Part shown: in pieces, positions 52,761 to 64,000 of the stretch
Layout: each line of letters opens with the position of its first letter
Position numbering within the stretch: the first letter of the stretch is position 1
Source of the DNA: Phoebastria nigripes
Taxonomy: Eukaryota; Chordata; Aves; Procellariiformes; Diomedeidae
Assembly (NCBI GenBank): GCA_035582835.1
Contig: JAYKAV010000012.1
Location: 1,391,877-1,455,876, forward strand
DNA length: 64,000 bases
Reading direction: 5' to 3'
Made by a program: the position numbers and the translations under genes
Notes under the pieces: generated by a model
What the model was told of the DNA's origin: nothing
The model's input: the letters and a program-made list of their open reading frames with translations, nothing else
Database searches by the model: none

Positions 52761-55216
52761 GCTCAGCAGGAGGGGCAGGGGGGCTCCTTACACCTCCGCG
52801 ACCAGCCCCGCGGTACTGGCCTCCTCCTGTGCTCGCTCTTCGCCGTGCACTTCAGTTACATACCTGTACAATTTTTCTCCCGGTATGTGGCATTTTGTAG
52901 ATTTTAATCGCGCAGTGAAGACGTCACCTTTTAGGAGGAATAAAGCTCTTGCGCTGCCGGGCGTTAGCGTCGGCCCTAGGCTGACACTAGAGCGGGAGTA
53001 AGAGCCTGACAGGCTCGGCAGACGCTTCCCGCGCACAACCGCCTGAAGTGGTTTACAAGAAGAGGTATAATCTAGACATACAGGAGGATGCTTCAAGCTT
53101 TTTTCGTACTTTCTCGGGCATAGCCCAGTTTCTGCTGTCTTCTATATTACTTGTAGTAAGTTCCGAACACGTTTTCTGGAAGTACACCTTATTGCCTAGG
53201 AGTTTGTGTCAGTGGTATCAGAGAGTCTTTAGAAAACAGAACGAAGAAGCTTCTGGTAAGCCTGGGGAAAAAATAAAGACGTCATCCAAATAGACCCTAA
53301 TCTTCCTAAATGGCATGGTGTGCCGATATCTTACAGAAATAGGAATGCTTGTACGCAGTGAACGGGAGAAGATGGGAACAGATAAGGGACTACTAAATCT
53401 TAGTTTTGAGTAAAGCCAAATGACTGAGAAAGCTGATGTTTATGAAAAAAGAAATTTCTGAATGAACTGGCATGTTTCCCAACACCCAGAACCTACCGGA
53501 CTTAAGCTACTGTGAAATGCAATATTCAGTAATAGCATGTACTCCAGGTTTCTAAATAAAGCTTTGCAAGCTGAATGGTGAGAAGAAAGTAAAAATATAC
53601 ATGTAGCTGTCTTTATATTTTGATTTTCAAGTTCAGCAAAGTTTCTGTCAGCTTTTATTTTGTAACAGTTCATAGTGCTGTAATCGTTCACCTGCTGGGG
53701 GCATTAGTGTAACTTTGAGAATCTGATTTTCAACTTGGGTTGTTTGAACAGAACCACATCTGTTCCCGCAGACAGAATTTAGAGCGAAGTAAATACTCTC
53801 TCACGTTTTACCCTGACGATAAAGTAGTTAGCTCAGCTTTTTTTCTAAATATGTAGAGGTGTGCTGGTGCGACACCATCGTCACTTTGTAAGAGAATTAG
53901 AAGGAGCAGGTTTGAATACAACATTTTGAAGAGAAATGGAAAGTATCTTCATTTTTAACAAAAATGGGCATTTGAAATTCTGTACCTTAAAATAGCTATC
54001 AACTAACCTTATAAGTAGCTTATCGAGTATTCTGAAGGGGGGAAAAATTACTTTAGAGCTACTTTGCTATTTCTATAAATAAAAATCTTCTCTAGTAACT
54101 CGATCCAATTAGCTGACATGTTTTTCTTGCTAAGAAATTTTTTTTCTGGCTAGTACACTATTTGAGAAATTCAGTCACTAAGAGACTGTTGATTCTTTTT
54201 CACTCTGTATGGAATATCTGATTTGCATTCTTTAAAACGTTTTAGAAAAATTAGACTTGTAGTTAGAAGAAGTTTACAGGAGAAAGAAGCGTTCATGATT
54301 TCAGTTCCCCACATTCAGAGATCAGTCGTTGCCAGACACAGACTTCTTAAAAATGCGATAGCCTCTGTGGAAAGAAGCGTTGAAGGTGACAAGGATTTGA
54401 CTGTTGTTCTCTTTGCAGTATAGCCCAGACAACGTGGCTGGAGCAGATGGAGACATTGACCCCACTGAAATCACCTTTCCAGGATGTTCTTGTCTTGCCA
54501 GCTCCTGTGTGGTTCACGTGTGCTCATGTCTTTGCCACGGTGAAAATTACAACAGTTTGTGCCTCAGGCCTACAGGCAAAGAGGAGGAGTACGCCAGGCC
54601 TGTTTTTGAATGCAATGCCATGTGCCAGTGTGGTGAATCCTGTCAAAACAGGGTTGTTCAGAGGGGTTTGCAGTTCAGACTTGAGGTATTCAAGACTGAG
54701 AAGAAAGGGTGGGGTCTTCGCACTCTGGAATTCATAGCTAAAGGAAGATTTGTTTGTGAATATGCTGGTGAAGTTTTAGGCTTTAATGAGGCACGCAGAA
54801 GAATTCAGGCCCAGACATCAAAGGATTCGAACTATATTATAGCGGTGAGGGAGCACCTCCATAGCGGTCAGATAATGGAGACTTTTGTTGACCCTATGTA
54901 CATTGGTAACGTAGGCAGATTCCTGAATCATTCTTGTGAACCGAATTTATTTATGGTGCCAGTTCGAGTTGACTCAATGGTGCCTAAACTGGCACTTTTT
55001 GCAGCTACTGATATTTCTGCTGGAGAGGAACTTTCATATGATTATTCTGGAAGATTCCATAACTTACCAATAAGTAATAGAGAACAAAAATCTTTAGAGG
55101 CAGATAACAGATTGAGAAAACCTTGCTACTGTGGTTCCCGCACATGTGCTTCCCTCTTACCTTGGGACAGCTCCCTCTTTTCCACACCAGACACTTGTTC
55201 AGCGAGCTCTCCATAG
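52479..55216 (+). CDS. SETMAR: SETMAR, histone-lysine N-methyltransferase (SET-only form)
   Basis: Two coding exons, 52479-52565 and 54419-55216, join in phase 0 (FQ | YSPDN) to give 294 residues. The donor is CAG|GTAGGG and the acceptor CTTTGCAG|TAT. SETMAR is a nuclear protein-lysine methyltransferase linked to H3K36 methylation and DNA repair. Residues 1-29 are a short Ala/Pro-rich start. A Cys-rich pre-SET zinc cluster spans about 52-104. The SET domain follows, with GWGLRT (126-131), the S-adenosylmethionine/active-site NHSCEPN (199-205) and ELSYDYSG (233-240). The post-SET CYCGSRTC (265-272) has the CxCx4C zinc pattern. Human SETMAR carries a mariner (Hsmar1) transposase in a further exon; here the frame stops after post-SET and no transposase follows. 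The ATG has G at -3 and +4. No key SET residue is missing. Confidence 0.96.
52566..54418 (+). other. SETMAR intron 1
   Basis: This intron of 1853 bases starts GTAGGG and ends in a T-rich tract and CTTTGCAG. Its first 200 bases are part of the CpG island and hold a gap and a GGGGA repeat. A plus-strand frame at 53048-53293 has no recognised product and is treated as chance. No transposable element is evident. Confidence 0.85.
52627..52654 (+). repeat. (GGGGA) tandem repeat next to an assembly gap
   Basis: Five GGGGA units followed by GGGA lie directly after the five N bases at 52622-52626. Runs of four G bases at this spacing can form a G-quadruplex in the SETMAR sense strand just inside intron 1. 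The true repeat length is unknown because the gap abuts it. Confidence 0.9.
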
Positions 55217-55277
55217 CTTTTCAGTCCCTAAGCATACCTAACAAATACCATTTTCTCTAGTAGTTAAATTTTAGTTA

Positions 55278-55283
55278 AATAAA
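55278..55283 (+). terminator. SETMAR poly(A) signal AATAAA
   Basis: A canonical AATAAA lies 62 bases after the SETMAR stop codon and is followed within about 30 bases by GT-rich sequence (gattgtgtatt and acatgtggttttg). It would give a 3' UTR of only about 80-100 bases. Later signals could also be used, but this is the first canonical one. Confidence 0.7.
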
Positions 55284-55616
55284 ACGCTTGATTGTGTATT
55301 CTACCAAGGAAGCACATGTGGTTTTGAATAGCAGCTAAGAGACAAGATTTTGAGAATAACTTCATGCAACACCCTAGAGACTGTTTCCAAGGTGGATGGT
55401 ATGATTTGAGGAAGCACTGGAGCTTCAAGATGTTCTAAAATCAGTTACTAAGCCAGGCCTGGTGGTTTTTTCTTGGTTTCTTCTGACAGCTTGCTGTACC
55501 ACAAAGCAGCTCTCTCAATCAGTACCTTTCAGAAAGAATTAACATTGGTACACAGGAGGGACATGTGATAACAACGAAAAATGTCACTGAAAATTACCCA
55601 AGAGAATGAGACCAAG
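55284..55616. other. Spacer between SETMAR poly(A) signal and LTR copy 2
   Basis: About 330 bases of ordinary sequence with no gene or recognised repeat. It ends in the left copy of the LTR target duplication, CCAAG at 55612-55616. Confidence 0.7.
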
Positions 55617-56192
55617 TGTCATGGTTTAACCCCAGCCAGCAACTAAGCACCACCCAGCCGCTCACTCACTCGCCCCCGCTGGGATGGGGGAGAGAATCAG
55701 AAGGGTACAAGTGAGAAAACTCGTGGGTTGAGATAAAGACAGTTTAATAGGTAAAGCAAAAGCCGCGCACGCAAGCAAAGCAAAACAAGGAATTCATTCA
55801 CTCCTTCCCATGGGCAGGCAGGTGTTCAGCCATCGCCAGGAAAGCAGGGCTCCATCACGCGTAACGGTGACTTGGGAGGACAAACGCCATCACTCCGAAC
55901 GTCCCCCCCTGCCGCCTTCTTCCCCCAGCTTTATATACTGAGCATGACGTCACATGGTATGGAATACCCCATTGGCCAGTTGGGTTAGCTGTCCTGGCTA
56001 TGCTCCCTCCCAGCTTCTTGTGCACCTGGCAGAGCATGGGAAGCTGAAAAGTCCTTGACTAGTAGACTACTTAGCAACAACTAAAAACATCACTGTGTTA
56101 TCAACATTCTTCTCATACTAAATCCAAAACATAGCACTATACCAACTACTAGGAAAAAAAAAATTAACTCTATCCCAGCTGAAACCAGGACA
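55617..56192 (-). mobile_element. Solo LTR of an avian endogenous retrovirus, copy 2
   Basis: This 576-base LTR lies on the minus strand. On the + strand it starts TGTCATGGTTTAACCCC and ends GCTGAAACCAGGACA, the TG...CA pair. It is flanked by a perfect 5-base target duplication, CCAAG, at 55612-55616 and 56193-56197. It is the same family as 13971-14523, and no internal retroviral sequence adjoins it, so it is a solo LTR left by recombination. A 5-base duplication fits an ERVL-type or ERV1-type element. LTRs carry their own promoter and poly(A) signal. In this orientation any LTR-driven transcript would run leftwards, antisense to SETMAR. Confidence 0.93.
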
Positions 56193-56197
56193 CCAAG

Positions 56198-59100
56198 GAA
56201 TCTTGACATGTGCAAGAAGGGCATTAGGTTTCTTAAATCCCATTAAAATAATTTTTTTTTTTTAAATTACTTGCTATGAATTTTTTTGTTCCACAAAACA
56301 TAACTAACTAATTATTATTGATGTAAAAAACTTGCCCAGAAAGATAAGCCTGAATGCTTCATCCGCCCCCCCATTTCCATTTCCAGTCACATCTAGCCGC
56401 ATGCCAAAATCTGGTTTTAAGTGACTAGTTCAGTTTCATTACCATTTAGCTTCTGTGTAAACAGCGCAGTACTGCAGGCTCTGAGGAGTACAACCATCCC
56501 AGCTTTTTAAATCACATCTATCTCAAGGCTCATCTAATAGGATTTCTGCAATAATAGCAAGCAGCACATCCATGTTACTTTCCAACACTATTATTACACG
56601 CTCAGAAAGCAAATTCAGACTCTGCAGTCTAAAGCAGTATAACACTGCTATTCTGACTTCTGAAATGGATTAAAGTAGGAAACAGGAAAGTACATCTGAA
56701 CAACAACAAATTTGTGTTTTTATGTTGTTGAACAGCCAGCAGATGTGCGAGCGTGCCTTTCAGCTACTAACTGGTTTGTTCCCGCTATTCCTACAGAGCC
56801 AAATAGTATTAAGCAAGGCCTGTCCTTTCCCAGCAGAGGGAGGAGGTCATTGCCTCTTTTCATCGTTCCTGTACAGATCTAACAAGCGCACACTGCTTTA
56901 CTGAGGGTCTCCTCACACCAGGGATACATGAGAGAGCTTACCGGATGGGGTATGTTCTGCAACTGCACGTTACTTCACTTCCTTTCTAGAACGATCAAAT
57001 TAAGGAAGCTCCAAACAAGCTTGTTTTGAATTTCCCCCAACTTTGATATACAAGACAGACAAACTACAATATGGCTTTTTACAGTCATGCCACAGTGCTC
57101 CATCAGCGGCACAAACCCCTGGGTTATTTGCTTTGTACAGTTTGATCTTTAACTGTTTTCATAACCTTTGACAAAACATACACGCACAAGGTAGCGCATC
57201 TGGGGGGGATCTGCTGTTCTGCAGGCCACCGGCAGCTTTTCTTTTTTAATGAAAAACACAACTTTGATTTGGACCTGAAAGATTAAGCTGATACTGACAA
57301 GGGATAAAGGACGTTCTGCTGCTCTTAGTTTGCTATTTGCTAAACAAAATCTTACTTTGTGTTTACTTATACTTCCTAGATAAACTTCAGTGTTAGCTTC
57401 TCCCCATTTAATGTATACCTTCATGCTTCCATTACGAAGAACTGCTGTTGAGATTCACATACAGCTGCGGTTTTAGTTAAAGATTACCACGTGATTTTTC
57501 TTAGGGTTAATCAATAAGTGTCACTTCTGTCAATACAGAAAGCTTCCAAAGGGTTTCAGCTGCTTGTCAAAAGTAATTTACAAGCTGAGTGGCCATTAAT
57601 TTCATTCCTTGCCTGATTAAGGCTGCTGCTTCTCCAGATCCCGTAACTCAGAACGCACACTGCACTAGATACCGGAGTGCAACTTGGGTTGCAGGGTCTC
57701 TTGTCCTATGTAGAGGCTTACCTGGTTTTCTTCCCCCAAAGGGTGTTGCGCCAGCCACCCGGCGACTTTCAGCCTGCAGGACTGGAGGGCTGGGAGTGGA
57801 TGATCCGATCTGCTTCCTCTTTCCCTCCTGGAAAAAGTTCCAGGGCTAGTTTTATACCATCTGTATTCCTATTCCTCAAGATGAGATGGGTTTTCAAGAT
57901 GACGGCACTGTTTGCTAGCTTCCTGTTATGAATATGTACTTGGCATGATTTTGAGTAGTTAAGGAAGTGCAGATTCAAAAAAAAAAAAACACCCCAAAAC
58001 ACAAACCCCCAAACACCATTAGCAATATCTAGTCCTTGCATCACCAGCCTTAAACCAGAGAACAGCCGAGCCTTCTGTCTCTGTGCAATCCTATGCTTCC
58101 AGTCGCAGCCGGCTGATGCTGCTTCTAGCAAGCGAACTGAGTATCAATTACCTGGTTAGAACAAACTTCCACAGCACAGAACAAGAGAGCGTTGTACTAC
58201 TGAAAACAGCCAGCCACATTAAAGGCCTTGCAAGAACATGAAATAATATGTTGTCATTGAGTTCTACACTGTTGTGGCAATTGTTAATGGCCTTTTTCCA
58301 TAGAGCGCGTGCTTTATACTCCACCCTGCCTTAGCACTACAGCTGCCTGGGGGTGTGGAGCAAAACCCTACTAAAAAGAAAAAAAAAAACCTCTTACAAG
58401 GGACTAAAAAAGAAAATAGACCCTTGTTTCTACCTGCTGCATTTCTGTTCATTTTTTCCCTTCGGGTTCCTTTCAGCTTCAGAGTCCCAGTCTACCACTT
58501 CACAGTTCAGTGTTCCCTTCACATGAATCCAGTCAAACAGCTCAAAAGACTGAGCTCTGTGTAATCCTCCCTCCTTCTTTCTAATGAATTAATGATTATC
58601 AGTATTTCAGTATTCAATACTCACTCAAGCTTGGAGGTTTACCTCCCCACTGAAATCTGATCAGATTAATTCACAGATGTTTGATGAAAGATCTTGTAAT
58701 AAAATACAGTAACCATTATCCAAACGAGCAGCGTGAGTGGGACACATTCCATCATCTCCGCAGAAGACCAGGAAGACTTTCCTCCACATGCCACCCACCG
58801 CACAGTGAGCACTGACTGACATATGCCTGATGGTGTGGCATCATGAAGCTGTTGATTTAAATAAAGTCATAAGAATTTTCCAATATATGGAATTGTGTGT
58901 GGTTTTTTATCAAGTATTTTTTCCAGAATAAAAAAACAAAACCAGCTCTAGGCAAAATCTTTTATAATTCCTTCTTATGGCAGAAGGATAGAAATAAAGA
59001 CAGAAAGACTCTTTCCCTATTACTTTTAGTAAAATAGATGTTTTTAATGCATAGATTTTAATTAAATATTTAATGCTGGTAAGGCAGTCTTTACCACACA

Positions 59101-59900
59101 AAATATTTACCACAGCTTTTATCATGCTTATGTGAGTGCCGAGTCCTAGTGGTGTATTCTAGAATCGTTTGTTTCTGCTTGCGAGAATTACCTTTCCCCG
59201 CCACTGGCGGCTGGTGTTTGTTGAAGGGCTCCCCAGAGGTTCTCCAGTATCTTCCCTTCAACGTGAAACACCGAATAGAGAAGGAGCTGGCAAGTGATGG
59301 ATTTGCATTAACCCCAGGTTGTACTAATCCCAAACCCAACTTACTGCAGAAAAGACGATGCTGGGAAAGACCGGCAATGCAAAAGTTTTTGTTAATCCAC
59401 CCTATTTTTCACTGTTGGGTCTCAAAGCAGCTGACGAGATGGCCAAGCTCAATCCCTGGCTTACAGACAGGCAGTTAAGAGGCCTGTTAGAGGGCAGCAA
59501 CACAGCTGACTGCGACGCATTGGCAAGCGCAGCCCTCCTGGTGCGGAGCTCACTGCATAGGCGATTTCTTGTTCAGCCTCCACTTGGAGCAAGCAATTGC
59601 CTGGCACAGAAATACGACCAGACACCATGTCCTAGAGTGAGTGACAGTGCAAAACACTTTGTGAAAGGCCTGAAATACATTCAGATCCCAAAATGAGGTA
59701 GCTCTCATTATTCCCATTTCCCTTCCTCCTTGCTAAAATTCCTCTCCTTTTAAGTAGGATTTTTTTTTTTTTTTTTTTTTAAAAAACAGAGACAACAGTT
59801 TCAAAATTTACCTTATTAGGCCTTAGGGCTCACACTTACATCTGCCATCTTTTCACTTCAATGATCTTTTATTCAAGATTATTGTTAGCTTCTACTTCTA
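56198..59900. other. Intergenic region between SETMAR and SUMF1
   Basis: No supportable gene. Overlapping plus-strand frames at 57589-57931 and at 59149-59478/59358-59696 are open for about 85-112 codons but have no recognised domain, splice context or matching frame. An A13 run lies at 57977-57989. A T21-A6 run lies at 59760-59786. No mariner-type transposase or terminal repeat is seen downstream of SETMAR. Confidence 0.55.
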
Positions 59901-60682
59901 ATGATGCCATTTTTGCAATTTGCAAGTCCCCAAAATAAGCCTACACCATGTCCAAGAGAAATTCAAAAGGAAATTGCCAGTGTTTTTCCATCAATAAAAG
60001 TCTTCAGCGTAAAGAAATGCTTGAAATTTTATTCAAGTATGTACATCATTTCTAATCATCATCACCCTGAGGATTATCGTCCCTCGGTTGCAGAAGGCAC
60101 TTTCTGAAGAGGAGCAAGTATCTCGCCAGAAAAAGCACATTTCTGGTCCTGATTTTCACTGCAAGAGGAATGTAATACAAGGGCTGCGCTAACTGCCCGT
60201 GTCGATAGGTGTCTGTCTGCCAGTCCTCACCTCTTCTTAACTCCTTCAAATTTCTTTTAAAGCTGTCTAGAAGTTTATGAAGTCCTTGTTTATTGGATTT
60301 GAGTGTAGAAATTCAAACTATACATAAATAAAACTATTTAATAAAGATCTTTTCTAAAGGAGCTATTAATTAACCTTTTAAAACACAATCGGCATGTTTC
60401 TGCTCAGTTTTGTGCTAGTTAACTCCAGAATACTCTCGCTAAAACCAACAGAAGTCACCGATAAAATGTTTGGTCAGGATAAGAGTCCAGAGCAGCTTCC
60501 CCAAAGATAAATACAGGAAGGGTCTTCAAGTGATGTTGAGTAGTGTTGGATTTTCTTCCTGCAGCAGGAAGTTTAAGCACTAGATTTTTCTACTCTGTGT
60601 CATCAGCAAGTGACACTCCACACATCTCTTCTTCCTTGGGTGAAATTCAGCCCTTCACGTCTCGGTGCGACGGCCTGCTTGC
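59901..60682 (-). other. Probable SUMF1 3' UTR and its end
   Basis: This lies directly downstream (minus strand) of the SUMF1 stop codon. Minus-strand AATAAA signals occur at 60289-60294, 60028-60033 and, just outside, 59868-59873. Any of these could end the SUMF1 transcript, giving a 3' UTR of about 0.4-0.8 kb. There is no coding sequence. I cannot tell which site is used. Confidence 0.5.
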
Positions 60683-63770
<3,088 letters not shown>

Positions 63771-64000
63771 CTGCGGAGGAGAGGACACTGGTGAGTATTC
63801 AAGGAAGAACAATTGCCAATTACAGGGTAAAGGTAAAAAGCTGTAAGAACAGGGAGATGGATAAGGAGCAGCCATAAATATTCAAAGTAAACAAATTTCA
63901 GCTGCCTCTGTCTGAACCAGAAAGCTTGAAATAATTATGTTGTAAACGACTTGCAGACAGGTGAGAGCAATTGTTCTCCCTCCCCACTGCTGCAAATATT
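63771..64000 (-). other. SUMF1 intron, continuing past the window edge
   Basis: This is the sequence upstream (gene strand) of the penultimate exon. It ends with a C/T-rich tract and CAG. No further SUMF1 exon is seen before the window ends. Confidence 0.8.

Noticed and set aside
54404..55216. SETMAR as a single-exon 270-codon gene starting at 54404
   Set aside because: The first codons (MFSLQ) come from intron sequence and a non-ATG start. A proper acceptor at 54417-54418 joins residue Y30 to the exon at 52479-52565, giving the family's normal PPxxFQ-Y-PD junction.
55217..60000. A mariner (Hsmar1-type) transposase exon after SETMAR
   Set aside because: No transposase-like frame or terminal repeat is visible, and the fusion is a primate event.

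Overview
The window looks like a piece of bird genome. It has a vertebrate split-gene layout, mostly AT-rich non-coding sequence, a chicken-repeat-1 (CR1) LINE with the typical avian 3' tail, and two copies of an LTR that I know as common in neoavian birds. Two protein-coding genes can be supported. SETMAR (histone-lysine methyltransferase) lies on the + strand with coding exons at 52479-52565 and 54419-55216. The 3' end of SUMF1 (formylglycine-generating enzyme) lies on the - strand, with its last two coding exons at 63711-63770 and 60683-60793. They are convergent neighbours, tail to tail, as I recall for human chromosome 3p26. The species cannot be fixed from this sequence.

Layout. 1-52080 is a roughly 52 kb gene-free stretch with no convincing coding exon on either strand. 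It holds ancient degraded LINE/CR1-like sequence (about 10320-10620 and 11450-12300), an LTR (13971-14523), a GC-rich island (about 15330-15800), a 5'-truncated CR1 (29117-29895), two MIR-like SINEs (about 33386 and 46925), a very old CR1 (about 48950-49645) and many homopolymer runs. The runs include G15-G20 tracts and a perfect T24-A24 palindrome. By remembered synteny this is probably the intergenic region towards LRRN1, which is not in the window.

52080-52760 is the CpG-island promoter of SETMAR, with NF-Y, GC-box and YY1-type motifs. A small assembly gap (52622-52626) sits at the edge of a GGGGA repeat in intron 1. SETMAR encodes a 294-residue SET-only protein. No mariner transposase follows it, so this is the ancestral, unfused form. 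About 330 bases past its poly(A) signal is an antisense LTR with a perfect 5-base target duplication (55617-56192).

56193-60682 is intergenic and runs into the SUMF1 3' UTR. The last SUMF1 coding exon carries both active-site cysteines. SUMF1 continues past the right edge of the window.

The two genes are neighbours with no evident shared pathway: SETMAR is a nuclear chromatin/DNA-repair protein and SUMF1 activates sulfatases in the endoplasmic reticulum. I did not find a clearly new biological system. The items most worth a second look are the perfect T24-A24 palindrome, the expanded G runs, the antisense LTR beside the SETMAR 3' end, and the long poly-T tract in front of the SUMF1 active-site exon.
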